Of a DNA stretch of 64,000 bases, positions 45,380 to 57,267 are shown piece by piece. Each line of letters begins with the position of its first letter. Within the stretch, counting starts at the first letter, position 1. A program made the translations under genes and the position numbers. The notes below the pieces were generated by a model. The model did no database searches, was not told where the DNA came from, and was given only the letters and a program-made list of their open reading frames with translations. The stretch is from Deinococcus peraridilitoris DSM 19664 (GTDB lineage Bacteria; Deinococcota; Deinococci; Deinococcales; Deinococcaceae): the NCBI RefSeq assembly GCF_000317835.1, contig NC_019793.1, forward strand, positions 682,001 through 746,000, given 5' to 3'.

Positions 45380-45811
45380 ATGAAACAGGGAATTCTGGGC
45401 CTGGCCACCGGGCTGCTGATCGGGCTGATCGCCCTGGTGCTGCTGTACAACTTTGCGCCCGCCCCCAGCGCGCAGGCTGAGGGCGGCAACCAGACCAACA
45501 GTGCCCCGGCGGGTGGCGCGAGTGGCGGTGAGAAGCGCGATCAGGGTGAGAACGGCGCCGTCGGCGGACAGGGCGAGGGAACGCCGAGCGGTGGCGAGAA
45601 CGAGGACGACAAGGCCGAGGACCCCAATGGACGTGGCGCGGCCAGCGGGGCCGGAACCGACACGACCACCGGCGGTGAAGTCCGTAAGGACAACGGCGGC
45701 AACAACGTGAGCAGCGGCGGCGAGAGCAACGTCACCAACAATGAAGGCCTCGCGGACGACGAAACCGCCGACGACAATCAGGAAGAAGACAATCAGGAAC
45801 AATCCCGCTGA
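45380..45811 (+). CDS. Membrane-anchored Gly/Asp/Glu-rich low-complexity protein
   Basis: 143 residues: one N-terminal membrane helix (GLATGLLIGLIALVLLYNFA) then about 110 residues of Gly, Asn, Asp, Glu, Ser and Thr with no hydrophobic core, predicted disordered and strongly acidic. GGGAGG precedes the ATG at 45380. Comparable hydrophilic envelope proteins are common in desiccation-tolerant bacteria, but no family is recognised. It follows the purine terminator as its own unit. Confidence 0.65.
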   Translation: MKQGILGLATGLLIGLIALVLLYNFAPAPSAQAEGGNQTNSAPAGGASGGEKRDQGENGAVGGQGEGTPSGGENEDDKAEDPNGRGAASGAGTDTTTGGEVRKDNGGNNVSSGGESNVTNNEGLADDETADDNQEEDNQEQSR

Positions 45812-45891
45812 ACCTGAAGACCGCCAGGGGACTCGCCGATGGCAAGTCCCCTTTCACATACCTGCACCTTCCGCGCCTGGCCAGTCGAGCG

Positions 45892-46203
45892 TCAAAGCAC
45901 TTCGACCTGCTGGGCGCGCATCAGCAGGTCGTCCTGCCGGAAACGCGTTTTCAGGGTTTTGCGATAATCTCGCCACCAGTCGCGGTCGAGCTCGCCGGTC
46001 ATCACCTCGTATACCACCACGTCGTCACGCACCACCTGACCCTGCTCTTCGTCCTGCCAGAGGCCCAGGGCCGGCGCGCGTGAATACGCGGTCAGGCCTC
46101 CGAAGCGTGCGGTGAGCTCTTCGCGCAGGGTCCGGTAGTGCGCGCCCGGGAAAGGTCGATTTTCGTTGTCATACAGCGGCAGCAACAGCTGAACGAGGTA
46201 CAT
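45892..46203 (-). CDS. Conserved hypothetical protein
   Basis: 103 residues, starting MYLVQLLLPLYDNENRPFPG and containing RFGGLTAYSRAPALGLWQDE then VYEVMTGELDRDWWRDYRKT. This looks like a compact ferredoxin-like fold found as an uncharacterised protein in several phyla; I know of no function. It converges with the preceding gene. Confidence 0.7.
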   Translation of the reverse strand: MYLVQLLLPLYDNENRPFPGAHYRTLREELTARFGGLTAYSRAPALGLWQDEEQGQVVRDDVVVYEVMTGELDRDWWRDYRKTLKTRFRQDDLLMRAQQVEVL

Positions 46204-46368
46204 GTGCGCAGGGTAGCGAAATACGCCCCGCGGGCGTGGGTGATAAAGAATCGCTCGCCGTCAGCTGAAAGCGCCTTAAGGCTGCGCACGCAGATTGCAC
46301 GAATCATCGCCGCACACTGAGGGCGCCGAACAAAGGGACACCGGCAAAAGCTGACAGGAGGCTTGAAC

Positions 46369-46644
46369 ATGACGAAAATGACGAAAACTACGCTGACTGC
46401 TTTACTGCTGCTCCTCGCTCCGCTGCCCGCGCTCGCCCAGACGGACACGGGCACCACCGGAACGACCGGCACCACGGACACGACCGACACGGCCAATACT
46501 GGCACCACCAACACCGCAACCCAAAACGAAGACCGGGGCATGGACTGGGGCTGGCTGGGACTGCTGGGGCTGGCGGGGCTGGCCGGACTGCGCAAGCCCA
46601 CGCCAACCGTCGTCGTGCCCGACAATACCGGCGCCCGTCGCTGA
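46369..46644 (+). CDS. Secreted WGxxGxxG-type small protein
   Basis: 91 residues: signal peptide (TALLLLLAPLPALAQ), a Thr/Gly/Asp/Asn-rich linker (TGTTGTTDTTDTANTGTTNT), then DWGWLGLLGLAGLAGLRKP, a W-G-x-x-G-x-x-G hydrophobic motif before basic residues, as in the small family named for it in cyanobacteria and Deinococcus. The C-terminal tripartite pattern (motif, hydrophobic helix, basic tail) resembles sorting signals, but a 15-residue tail follows. AGGAGG precedes the ATG. Confidence 0.75.
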   Translation: MTKMTKTTLTALLLLLAPLPALAQTDTGTTGTTGTTDTTDTANTGTTNTATQNEDRGMDWGWLGLLGLAGLAGLRKPTPTVVVPDNTGARR

Positions 46645-46734
46645 GGCGTTTCCTAGACGGCCCACCGGCTCTGCCCCGGTGGGTGTTCTCGTCTTCTGGC
46701 AACGGAGAGTCGTGGCTGCCTGATAGACTGAAGC

Positions 46735-46932
46735 ATGATCATTCAGCCTAACGAGATCAGCGCGCACTCCTGTTCCACTGGTACCGAGGTCTTTACGGTG
46801 CTGCCAGGCGTGAGCGTTCGCCGCAACGACGAAATTCATCACGCGGGAAGGCGCTACTCGGTGCAGCGCGTGCAACGTGTCATGACCAACGGTTCGACGG
46901 TCGTCTGCGCGAATTACGCAGGCAAACTCTGA
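46735..46932 (+). CDS. Small hypothetical protein
   Basis: 65 residues, MIIQPNEISAHSCSTGTEVF then RRNDEIHHAGRRYSVQRVQR. No family recognised. An extended -10 element TG-A-TAGACT ends 5 nt before the ATG, suggesting a leaderless message, which supports the start. Confidence 0.5.
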   Translation: MIIQPNEISAHSCSTGTEVFTVLPGVSVRRNDEIHHAGRRYSVQRVQRVMTNGSTVVCANYAGKL

Positions 46933-47009
46933 ATCAACGCTCCGCAGTCAGTTCAGGGCGCTGATCGGTTGACTTGATTGGCCTGGGAGAGCCCGGGTTT
47001 GAACGATTA

Positions 47010-47050
47010 GGGAGGCCGGCCGCGGAAATCATTTCCGCGGCCGGCCTCCC
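47010..47050. terminator. 41-nt near-perfect palindrome after glnN
   Basis: 47010-47029 and 47031-47050 are exact complements (20-bp arms, one central base). It begins 23 bases past the glutamine synthetase stop and also terminates rightward transcription from 46735. No T-tract on either side. Confidence 0.75.
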
Positions 47051-47073
47051 TGGACTGGTTTACTTCACCTGAT

Positions 47074-49230
<2,157 letters not shown>

Positions 49231-49351
49231 CGTGGCTCCGTTGTGAGGTGCCGAGTGACATGCCGTCCACTTTCTTCGCGACAAAATGCAAAAAATGCCG
49301 GGTCGTTCGTAGGATTCGCCATGATTTTCGGTCATCCTCCTCGCATCTCAG

Positions 49352-49380
49352 GATACAACGTTACACCCGTCACTCTGCAA
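49352..49380 (-). promoter_or_regulatory. Candidate promoter of glnN
   Basis: On the minus strand TTGCAG (49375-49380), 17 bases, TGTATC (49352-49357), leaving a leader of about 115 bases. Confidence 0.45.
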
Positions 49381-49435
49381 GCGCCGGAAGAGGATGGTGT
49401 CTGAGCGGTATAGACGGCATACGGTTGCAGTGATC

Positions 49436-49470
49436 AAAAAAGAACTCCTGGCCTGGGCCAGGAGTTCTTT
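49436..49470 (-). terminator. Terminator of the PRC/DUF2382 gene
   Basis: AAAGAACTCCTGGC (49439-49452) pairs with 49457-49470 around CTGG; on the minus strand the stem runs into TTTTT. It is 19 bases past the stop. Confidence 0.85.
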
Positions 49471-49488
49471 GACAGGTTGCAAGCAGGC

Positions 49489-51660
49489 TTAGCGGCGGTT
49501 GTTCTTGTCGCCCTTCTGGTTGCCGGTCGTCTGGTTGCCCATCCGGCCGGTCATGTTGGAGGGCGTGGCCGGCGCGCCCTGAGACTGTTGCGCCTGGTCC
49601 TGAGGACCCTTCGGCTGAGCTCCGGTCATGCCCGACTGGCGGCTGGCGGGATCCACTGGAGGCACGCCCGCCTGCTGAGGGCTCTGTCCCGCCGGTGCGC
49701 TTCCCTGCCCACCCTGCTGGGCCTGATCCTGCGCGTTGTTCTTGAGGTCCTGGGCCTTGTCCTGAACGTTGCTGACGGCTTTCTGCGCGGCCTGCTGGGT
49801 TTCGGACAGGGCGTTCTTCACTGCCGGGCCGGGGTTTTCTCCACGCTGCACACTTTGCAGGCCCTCACGCGCGGCCTCACCGGCGTTCTGCAGGTTCTCA
49901 GCGGCGTTCGGGCTGAGCTTGCGCAGGTAGCCCATCGCGCGCTCAAGCAGGGCCGGATTGCGGTAGAGGTAGTATCCGGCGCCGCCCAACAGCAGCAGCT
50001 TCCAGGGAAAGCCGCCACCTTCCTTCATGCGCACGTCCACTTTGAGGTTCGACAGCTGCTTGCCGAGGTCTTCGAGCACTTCTTCGTGACGCTGGGCGCT
50101 TTGCTTGAGCAGCTGCTCGTAGTTCTTCTGCTGCATCTCGAAGCTCTTCTGCTGACGCTCGAGCTGCTTGTCGAGCTGGCGGTCGAGCTGCTTTTCGAGT
50201 TCCTGGACTTCCTGCTTCACGAAGGAGCGCACCTCGGCCGTGCGGGGTACTTCGCGGGCGGCGCGGCGGGCCTCCTGAGCAGCTTCACGGGCGGCATTTT
50301 TGATTTTGTCACTCATATGGTCCTCGCTTTGGGTGTTGAGCAGCTTCGGCATGGCAGGCAGAGGAAATTCCATGGCCCTCGGGCGCGCCGAAGTCGTCTC
50401 GACGCTCGACGACACCGCTTCGGGCAGTTTGGCCACCGTCTTGACGGCGCCCTGGGTGACATTTTTGGCCACCTCGCCCAGGGCGCTGCCCGATTCCGCG
50501 GCGCGGCTGATCACGGCCGAACCGGCTCCACTGAGCGAGCGGCCCAGGTTGGACACGTGCTGCGCCAGCGCGTGCTGCGGGGTCGCTTCGTGCTCCTGGC
50601 GGCGGCCCAGCGCGTAAGCCAGCCCGGCCAGCACCGAGGCACCCAGCGGGTAAAGAATCTTGCTGCGGTTGTTCTCCGGCTGCGTCCGTACTTCCTTGAT
50701 CACCGTGGTCTGCTCGTCAGCGGCGTACAAGGGGCGAACCTGATCGTTGGTGCGTTCGGTCATATATACCTCCGGGTGGGTGTCCGTACGTTGAGCGGCT
50801 GGGGATGTGGTCGTTCGGGGCGCCGAAGCTGCGGTATCCTCCGCTGTCCGCACGCGCAGGTCACCGTTCTCACGCACGTCAAGCACCTCGCGCCCAACCT
50901 GCTCGGTAAAGGTCTGCTGCTCGGTGACCGAACGCTTGCTCAGCTCGATCTCCTCGGCCACAAAGGCCTGCTTGCGCACCTGCAGCCGCTCGGCTTCGAG
51001 GTCCAGCTGAATGCGCTGCGAGCCGAGTTCGGCGGGCGCGCCCGTGACTGGCTGGTTTACGGTGTGCCGCGTGATTTCCACTTCTTCGTGGCGCACGGGC
51101 ACTTCCAGCGTCTCGGTGCGGGTCTCGACGTGCTTGCCGATCTCGACCGAGCCTGCCCGCTGACGCTCCTTGTGCACGATCAGACGCTCCTGCAGAAGTT
51201 GCAGTCGCTGCGGTACGTTCGAGTCACCCCCAACAGTCGCCGCATAACCCGCCGCACCGGTGCGGTGGGTGTCGCTGCCGAGACTGCCTTCGTCTTGCGA
51301 CGTGACCGCCGGGCGTGGAACCTGGGGCGCCGCGTCCTCGACCCAGAGCGGTTCGTCGTCCTGAAATTCGGGCATGTCACGAAGCTGCTCTTTGGTCAGG
51401 CTGTCGAAATGAATTCCGCCTTCCTCGATGCGCGCGAGGTTCACCGGAACCACAACCAGCTTGTTCGTGAACCAGCTGCCCACTTTCAGGACCAGAAAGC
51501 GGATCTGGCCGCTGCCTGGCTCGACCATGGCGTCGTCTACCTTGCCGAGCGTCTCGCCCTGCCCGCCGTAGGCTTCAGCACCCAGCGGATTGTAGACCGT
51601 GTCCTGCAGGATGTCGTTGTGCTCACGAATCAGGGTTGAAAGCCGTTCGAGCTGTGGCAC
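49489..51660 (-). CDS. PRC-barrel/DUF2382 stress-type protein fused to a disordered membrane-linked tail, with internal starts
   Basis: 723 residues. Residues 20-110 form a PRC-barrel (GETLGKVDDAMVEPGSGQIR), 152-265 a DUF2382/YsnF domain (LQLLQERLIVHKERQRAGSV, HEEVEITRHTVNQPV, EEIELSKRSVTEQQTF). After residue 300 comes a different composition: one hydrophobic segment (KILYPLGASVLAGLAYALG), a coiled-coil rich in E, K, Q (KQEVQELEKQLDRQLDKQLE), another hydrophobic patch, then a Gln/Pro/Gly tail. Internal ATGs at 50763 (GGAGG site) and 50316 (GAGG site) are in frame and may make separate products. GTG start 51660 with AAAGGAGG. Confidence 0.8.
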   Translation of the reverse strand: MPQLERLSTLIREHNDILQDTVYNPLGAEAYGGQGETLGKVDDAMVEPGSGQIRFLVLKVGSWFTNKLVVVPVNLARIEEGGIHFDSLTKEQLRDMPEFQDDEPLWVEDAAPQVPRPAVTSQDEGSLGSDTHRTGAAGYAATVGGDSNVPQRLQLLQERLIVHKERQRAGSVEIGKHVETRTETLEVPVRHEEVEITRHTVNQPVTGAPAELGSQRIQLDLEAERLQVRKQAFVAEEIELSKRSVTEQQTFTEQVGREVLDVRENGDLRVRTAEDTAASAPRTTTSPAAQRTDTHPEVYMTERTNDQVRPLYAADEQTTVIKEVRTQPENNRSKILYPLGASVLAGLAYALGRRQEHEATPQHALAQHVSNLGRSLSGAGSAVISRAAESGSALGEVAKNVTQGAVKTVAKLPEAVSSSVETTSARPRAMEFPLPAMPKLLNTQSEDHMSDKIKNAAREAAQEARRAAREVPRTAEVRSFVKQEVQELEKQLDRQLDKQLERQQKSFEMQQKNYEQLLKQSAQRHEEVLEDLGKQLSNLKVDVRMKEGGGFPWKLLLLGGAGYYLYRNPALLERAMGYLRKLSPNAAENLQNAGEAAREGLQSVQRGENPGPAVKNALSETQQAAQKAVSNVQDKAQDLKNNAQDQAQQGGQGSAPAGQSPQQAGVPPVDPASRQSGMTGAQPKGPQDQAQQSQGAPATPSNMTGRMGNQTTGNQKGDKNNRR

Positions 51661-51853
51661 GCACCCTCCTTTCTTTGGCGCTCCTCGGAGGAGGCCCGCC
51701 TCGTTGCGGCATTGCGTCTCCGGCCAAGCGGCTGGAATGTAGTTATTGTTTCGCCCTGGTTCTACGAAGTTCCTGTGAGGCAGGCAAAAAATCTTCAGAA
51801 TCTCCCTTTCGGTTGAGGCTTGCTGAAGACGCTCTCAAGAGCGCCGTCTCACG

Positions 51854-53209
51854 TCACGGTGCGCGAGGCGGCGGTGGGTCCAGACGCCAGGACAGCAGCC
51901 AGGCCAGCGAAACCAGCAGCAGGCCCAGCAGAAACGCCCGGCGCAGTCCCTCGGCCAGATCGGCGCCCAGCGTCGTGAGCCCTGGGCCGATCAGCAAGCC
52001 CATCAGCGCCACGCCCAGTGCGCCGCCCATGGTCCGGGAGAACAAAATGGCCGAGGTGACCGCGCCCAGTTCGGCGCGCGGACTGGCCTGCTGCACCGCG
52101 ATCAGCAGGCTGAACATGCTGAGCCCCATCCCGCTGCCTGCCAGAAAGCCGGCGGCGGCCATGGTCCACAAGGGCGCGGACACCAGCAGCGCGAACGCTG
52201 CGAATGCCACCACCAACAGCATGAAACCCAGCTTGACCAGGCGCTGCACGCCGAAGCGGACCATCACGCGCGAAGCGATGATGCTGGTGATGGTCCAGCC
52301 CACCAGCATCGGCGTGAGCAGCACGCCCGCCTCGGTCGCGCCCCGGCCCGTCACGCCCTGAGCGTACAGCGGCAGGTAAGCGATGGTGCCGAAGTACGCC
52401 GCGCCCGCCAGCAGGTTTCCCAGCAGCCCAACACGTGGCAGCCGCTGACGCAGGCTGGCCACCGGCAGCAGCGGCGCCGGATGGCGTGCCTCGGCCCACG
52501 CCGCGAGTGCCAGGCAGATTCCGCCCAAGGCGCACCACGTCCAGGCCTCAAGCTGCAGGCCCCAGATCAGGGCGCCGCTGCCCAGCGTGAACAGCGAGGC
52601 GCCGAGCAGGTCAAGCCGCACCGGGCGCACCTCGACCTGCTCGCGCAAAAAGCGCCATACCAGCAGGGCAGCCGGCAGGCCAAACGGAAGATTGAGGTAA
52701 AACACCAGCCGCCAGGACGCGTGATCAGCAATCAGACCGCCCACCAGCGGGCCCAGCAGACCCGAAAGTCCCCACACCCCGCTGATGAATCCCTGCACCT
52801 TGCCACGCGTCTCCAGGGTGTACAACTCACCGACCACGGTCAGGGTCAGTGGCAGCACCGCGCCCGCCCCGAGTCCCTGCAAAGCGCGCGCCGCGACCAG
52901 AAAAGGCATCGATTGGGCCGCGCCTGCCAGACCCGACCCCAGCAAAAAGAGCGCCACCCCCGTCAGGTAGAGGCGTCGGCGTCCCAGGAAGTCGCTGGCA
53001 CGTCCCCATAGCGGGCTGCTGATGGTGCTGGTGAGCAGGTAAAGCGCAAACGGCAACGCATAGAGCCGCTCGCCGCCCAGATCCCGGATGACGCTGGGCA
53101 TGGCCGTCGCCACCACGGTACTTTCGAGCGCCGCCAGAAAGACCCCCAGAATCAGGCCGACGGTCGCCAAACGTTTGTGCGCGTCAGGAAGCGCGGATGC
53201 AGTGGCCAT
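51854..53209 (-). CDS. MFS multidrug-type exporter (DHA2/EmrB-QacA group)
   Basis: 451 residues with about 12-14 membrane helices. Signatures: [19 protein letters not shown] (motif D1), [20 protein letters not shown] (motif A), [20 protein letters not shown] (motif B) and [20 protein letters not shown] (motif C). Drives drug or metabolite efflux with protons. Monocistronic; ATG at 53209. No regulator gene is adjacent. Confidence 0.9.
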   Translation of the reverse strand: MATASALPDAHKRLATVGLILGVFLAALESTVVATAMPSVIRDLGGERLYALPFALYLLTSTISSPLWGRASDFLGRRRLYLTGVALFLLGSGLAGAAQSMPFLVAARALQGLGAGAVLPLTLTVVGELYTLETRGKVQGFISGVWGLSGLLGPLVGGLIADHASWRLVFYLNLPFGLPAALLVWRFLREQVEVRPVRLDLLGASLFTLGSGALIWGLQLEAWTWCALGGICLALAAWAEARHPAPLLPVASLRQRLPRVGLLGNLLAGAAYFGTIAYLPLYAQGVTGRGATEAGVLLTPMLVGWTITSIIASRVMVRFGVQRLVKLGFMLLVVAFAAFALLVSAPLWTMAAAGFLAGSGMGLSMFSLLIAVQQASPRAELGAVTSAILFSRTMGGALGVALMGLLIGPGLTTLGADLAEGLRRAFLLGLLLVSLAWLLSWRLDPPPPRAP

Positions 53210-53296
53210 GACGGCACATCATACGCCTGGCTTCCGGCGAGCGCAGAATCCGCCGGACACAGATCTTGACCGTTCCTTGAGCAGGCCTCTACCAGC

Positions 53297-54295
53297 TCAC
53301 CCGAAGGAGACCTCGTCGGTGGACGCCCACGCGAAAAGTGGAGTTAGCGATGCACGTAGCCGTTCTTGCCACTCCTCTACAGGAAGAACCGCTTCCGTCG
53401 TGGGCAAGTCGCGAAGCACCTGTTTTGCGGCCGTCTCGAAGATCAATGTCAGGTCCGTTTCCACCGATCTCAAGCGGGCCGCACGGGCCTCAAGGGTCGC
53501 TTCCGGCGTCATGCCCGCCCACGCCCGGGCGGGAGCAGCGAGGTGCGCGGCCAGCACACGGGTGTGCAGATGATCGAACGCTTCTTGCACGATCCGCACC
53601 CGTTCGCGTGGAGGTGAGCGGTGCAAGCGTGTCGCCACCAGGCCGATCCAGTCGCGCGCCACCGCTTCAAGTGCGATGGACGCCGCCGCCCCAATCGAGT
53701 CTTCTGCCGCCTGCGCGGCTTCACAGGGAGCAGCAGCACTGGCGGAGTTGCCCAACGAGAACACGTCGTGGCGCGGGCCCGTCCACAGTTCCAGAGTCGA
53801 AAAGTGCAGCTCGAGCGGCTCCACGCGTTCGTAGGGATGGGCCTGGCCGGGCGCAATGAAAGCCACGGTGATGTGGGGCGTGAAACCGTGCCGATATTCG
53901 GCTTCCAGGCCCGCATCCTGCGCCAGATCACACAGCAGCGACTCGCGGAGGGCGGACAGCTCGGGGGCGTCCACGCTGACATAAGCGACGTCGTTGCCTT
54001 GTGAAACGCTGAAGCGTCCGACCCCCGTGACACGCGCCCGCAGTGCGGACGTCCGGGCGGCGAAGGTACGCAGTGTTTCACGCACGGCTTCCAGGCGTCC
54101 TTCTCCCAATTCGTGCGCGGAACCCAGCGACACGAGCGTCAGGTGCAACTGCTCACCGGAGACACCCCCTGGCACTTCGAGTGCACGGGCGATTTCAGGT
54201 GGCACGCCCAGCACGATGATCACGCCATGAGCCGCTCGGTCGGCGGGAATACCCTGCCACGCACCGGGCATTGGCTTTTCGCGCAGCACGTTCAC
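53297..54295 (-). CDS. 2H-phosphoesterase-superfamily protein with an extra helical C-terminal domain
   Basis: 332 residues. The N-terminal 170 have the two H-x-T motifs of 2'-5' RNA ligase/LigT proteins: [17 protein letters not shown] and [15 protein letters not shown]. The remaining 160 ([20 protein letters not shown] onward) are all-helical with no family I recognise. 2H enzymes hydrolyse 2',3'-cyclic phosphates or ADP-ribose cyclic phosphates. The start is uncertain: GTG at 54295 has no ribosome site; ATG at 54271 is as likely. Confidence 0.75.
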   Translation of the reverse strand: MNVLREKPMPGAWQGIPADRAAHGVIIVLGVPPEIARALEVPGGVSGEQLHLTLVSLGSAHELGEGRLEAVRETLRTFAARTSALRARVTGVGRFSVSQGNDVAYVSVDAPELSALRESLLCDLAQDAGLEAEYRHGFTPHITVAFIAPGQAHPYERVEPLELHFSTLELWTGPRHDVFSLGNSASAAAPCEAAQAAEDSIGAAASIALEAVARDWIGLVATRLHRSPPRERVRIVQEAFDHLHTRVLAAHLAAPARAWAGMTPEATLEARAARLRSVETDLTLIFETAAKQVLRDLPTTEAVLPVEEWQERLRASLTPLFAWASTDEVSFG

Positions 54296-54454
54296 GACCG
54301 CCCCAGGGTCGCTGATACACGGCCGGGCTCACTGCACCCAGGTCGTGCGCCTGGATACCTACAGAAACTCAGCCGCATGTCTCAGGATAGTTCTGCTGCC
54401 TGAAGTGCTGTCCCAAAAAGGCTAAAGACAGATCAGAGCGCCCGGCAGGCGAGG

Positions 54455-54480
54455 TTAAGGCTTTGGCCAGCAAGCCTTAA
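54455..54480. promoter_or_regulatory. 9-bp inverted repeat between divergent genes
   Basis: TTAAGGCTT (54455-54463) and AAGCCTTAA (54472-54480) flank 8 bases. It sits 63 bases before the small gene at 54544 and 160 before the divergent 2H gene. It may be an operator. Confidence 0.35.
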
Positions 54481-54543
54481 AATTGGGCGCTTCGGCTCAA
54501 ACGCTTTTCAGCTGCTGTTTTCAGACTGTGGCGGGAGAACGCC

Positions 54544-54786
54544 ATGTTGAACAAAACCGAGCGCGACGGCCTCGTCATTCACACCTCCGACGACCCTCGT
54601 CACCTCACCCGGGCGGTGGTCGAAGGCCCGCAAGGCTGCTTTTTGGTCGAAACCGTCGAGGAAACCTATACCGAAACCGAGGGCGCTGCCTACAATCCCG
54701 AGGACTTCTTGAACACCGTCCTTGACTTTTACCGTCAGGGACGCACGCGGTCAGTTCAGAGCCCTCAGGAGGCCTTCTCGGGCTGA
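54544..54786 (+). CDS. Small hypothetical protein
   Basis: 80 residues, MLNKTERDGLVIHTSDDPRH then VETVEETYTETEGAAYNPED. A compact acidic alpha/beta protein; no family recognised. GGGAG lies 6 bases before the ATG. It converges with the GGDEF-EAL gene, 7 bases between stops. Confidence 0.55.
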   Translation: MLNKTERDGLVIHTSDDPRHLTRAVVEGPQGCFLVETVEETYTETEGAAYNPEDFLNTVLDFYRQGRTRSVQSPQEAFSG

Positions 54787-54793
54787 AAGTCCG

Positions 54794-57079
54794 TCAGACG
54801 GCCGCGACCTGTTGCTCCAGGTGCGCGCTCAGGACGGCCAGCGACAGCGGACGCGAGAAGAGAAAGCCCTGAACGAATTCGCACTGGCTGGCGCGCAGTA
54901 CCTCAAGTTGTGCCGAGGTCTCGACGCCTTCGGCGACCACCGTCATGCCCAGGTTGTGCGCCATCATGATGATGGTGCGAACAAGCTCGGCGCTTTCGGG
55001 GCGCTCCATCATCTGGATGATGAAAGCCCGGTCGATTTTCAGGGTGTTCGCGGCGAACTGCTGCAGGTAGCTTAAGCTGGAGTACCCGCTGCCGAAGTCG
55101 TCAATGTGAATCTGGACCCCGAGGTCCTTGAGGCCCTGAATATTGCTGTTCACCAGATCGGAGCGCTGCATCAGCAGCGACTCGGTGATTTCGATCATCA
55201 ATCGTGGGGCCGGGAAGTCACTGGCGTGCAGGACCAGTTCAATGGTTTCCAGGAAATCGGTGCGTGCGAACTGCTGCGTGCTCATGTTGACGCTGAGGGT
55301 AAAATCGCTGGCCTGACCAAAGCGGGCCTGCAGATCCTGCATGGCCCTACAGGCCTCGAACAAAACCCAGCGGTCGAGCTCGATGATCAGCCCGGTTTCC
55401 TCGGCCAGCGGAATGAATTCCGCTGGGCTGATCATGCTGCCGTCAGGTTGCGGCCAGCGCGCGAGGGCCTCCAGGCCGTGGATGGTGCCACTCCGGGCGT
55501 CCACGATCGGCTGGTAATAGACGTCGAGTTCGTCGTGCAAGAGGGCCCGGCGCAGATCGTTTTCCATGCGCATCTGCTTGACGGTGCTTTCGCGCATGCT
55601 GAGGTCGAACTGCACAAATCGACCACGGCCTTCACTCTTGGCGCGGTACATGGCAATGTCGGCGTCGCGCATCACGTCGTCCACGTTGGTGTAGCCTTCA
55701 CCGCTCACGATGCCGACGCTGGCACCGATGTACAGGGCGTGGGGGCCTACGTAGAACGGTGTTCCGAAAGCGCGCAACAGGCGCTCGGTGATGTGCAGCA
55801 CCGCGTCGAGGTTGTCGAGATCCTCGAGCAGGACGGTGAACTCGTCGCCGCCCAACCGGGCCACCAGATCCGAGGGGCGGACCAGTGCCTGCAACCGCTT
55901 GGACACACCGATCAGCAGCTCGTCTCCGACCGAGTGCCCCAGGGTGTCGTTGATGACCTTGAAGCGGTCACAATCCAAAAACAGCACCGCGAACTTGCGT
56001 GGATCATCCGGTATGGCCTGCTGGACCGCCTGTTCCAGCCTTTTGGTGAAGAGCGCCCGGTTGGCGAGGCCGGTCAGCGAGTCGTGCAGTGAGTCGTGTT
56101 CCAGCTGCACGTTCAGCGCATGCAGCGCCTGCGTGCGCTCGCTGACCCGCTGTTCGAGGTCCGCGTGCTCCTCCGAGAGCCGCAGTTCCTGACGCTTGCG
56201 CTCGGTGATGTCACGGCGGATCGACAGCCAGAACTCGATCTGGTCGTGCTCACCTCGCACCGGACTCAAGTTGACCTCGACCCAGTGTTCGCTGCCGTCC
56301 TTGCGGTACGTCAGAATTTCGGTACGGACCGCTTCGCCTCGGGCGAGGGCCTGATCGAGCCGTTCCAGAACCTCGCTGCCCGTCTGCTCGCCATACAGCA
56401 GCTCGGGTGAGCGGCCCAGAACCTCTTCGGCCTCGTAGCCGGTCAGCTTCGTGAAGGCCTCGTTGACATAGTGAATTTCAGGGACGTGAGGGCAGTCGGG
56501 GTTGGCCTTCATGACCATCACCGCGTCACTCGCCTTGGCCACGATGGTTTCCAGCAGGTGCAGCTTTCCGGAAGCTTCTCGGCGCGCACGCTCCCGAATA
56601 CGGTAGCCCAGCTGCTCGACGGCGAGCCGTGCCAGATCCTGCAAGGCCGCGAGCAGCGCCGGGCTCACCTCCTGGCGGGGTGTGGTGTCGAGCACGCAGA
56701 GACTTCCCAATGCGCACCCATCGGGCGTAATCAGGGGTACCCCGGCATAGAAGCGGACACCGTGCTGTGTGACAAAGGTGTTGTGCACGAAGTCCGGAGC
56801 GCGCGTGGCGTCCAGCACCACCAGTGGCTCACCCGACAGGATGGTATGAGCACAGAAGGCGTCCTCCCGTGGTCCTTCACGGAAATCCAGCCCTTGGCAG
56901 GACTTGAACCATTGACGGTCCTGATCAACGAGGGAAAGCAGCGCTATGGGTGTTGCAAAGAGCTGCTGAGCGACGCGCGTGAACTGATCGAAAACCGCCG
57001 TGTCGGAGGGATCTGACAGGTCATACCACGCGAGCGCCTGCAGGCGCTGAGCTTCAGTGGTGGGCAGGAGTGGGCGCAT
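54794..57079 (-). CDS. GAF-PAS-GGDEF-EAL cyclic-di-GMP protein
   Basis: 761 residues. GAF domain (about 15-165: ATPIALLSLVDQDRQWFKSC, EDAFCAHTILSGEPLVVLDA), PAS/PAC (180-310: DAVMVMKANPDCPHVPEIHY, YRKDGSEHWVEVNLSPVRGE), coiled linker, GGDEF (DSLTGLANRALF, ARLGGDEFTVLLED) and EAL (GLEALARWPQPDG, MIEITESLLMQ, IHIDDFGSGYSSLSYLQQF, VVAEGVETSAQLE, QGFLFSRPL). Both catalytic motifs look intact, so it may make and break c-di-GMP. No membrane segment. Start ATG 57079 follows AAAGGA; a GTG 48 bases upstream has none. Confidence 0.94.
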   Translation of the reverse strand: MRPLLPTTEAQRLQALAWYDLSDPSDTAVFDQFTRVAQQLFATPIALLSLVDQDRQWFKSCQGLDFREGPREDAFCAHTILSGEPLVVLDATRAPDFVHNTFVTQHGVRFYAGVPLITPDGCALGSLCVLDTTPRQEVSPALLAALQDLARLAVEQLGYRIRERARREASGKLHLLETIVAKASDAVMVMKANPDCPHVPEIHYVNEAFTKLTGYEAEEVLGRSPELLYGEQTGSEVLERLDQALARGEAVRTEILTYRKDGSEHWVEVNLSPVRGEHDQIEFWLSIRRDITERKRQELRLSEEHADLEQRVSERTQALHALNVQLEHDSLHDSLTGLANRALFTKRLEQAVQQAIPDDPRKFAVLFLDCDRFKVINDTLGHSVGDELLIGVSKRLQALVRPSDLVARLGGDEFTVLLEDLDNLDAVLHITERLLRAFGTPFYVGPHALYIGASVGIVSGEGYTNVDDVMRDADIAMYRAKSEGRGRFVQFDLSMRESTVKQMRMENDLRRALLHDELDVYYQPIVDARSGTIHGLEALARWPQPDGSMISPAEFIPLAEETGLIIELDRWVLFEACRAMQDLQARFGQASDFTLSVNMSTQQFARTDFLETIELVLHASDFPAPRLMIEITESLLMQRSDLVNSNIQGLKDLGVQIHIDDFGSGYSSLSYLQQFAANTLKIDRAFIIQMMERPESAELVRTIIMMAHNLGMTVVAEGVETSAQLEVLRASQCEFVQGFLFSRPLSLAVLSAHLEQQVAAV

Positions 57080-57267
57080 GAGTCCTTTGGGGTGAGGGTT
57101 AAGCTGAAATGGAAGTCCTGTATTCACTTTACGAAGGGTTTCCTCACGAATTTCTTACAGACACACCGTCTTCGTTGTTCAGCTCACCTGAACACCGGTA
57201 TGGGCAGTGGGCGCAGTTGTTTACAACACACCCGACTTCACGGTCTGCTTTTTGATATCAAGCCCGT

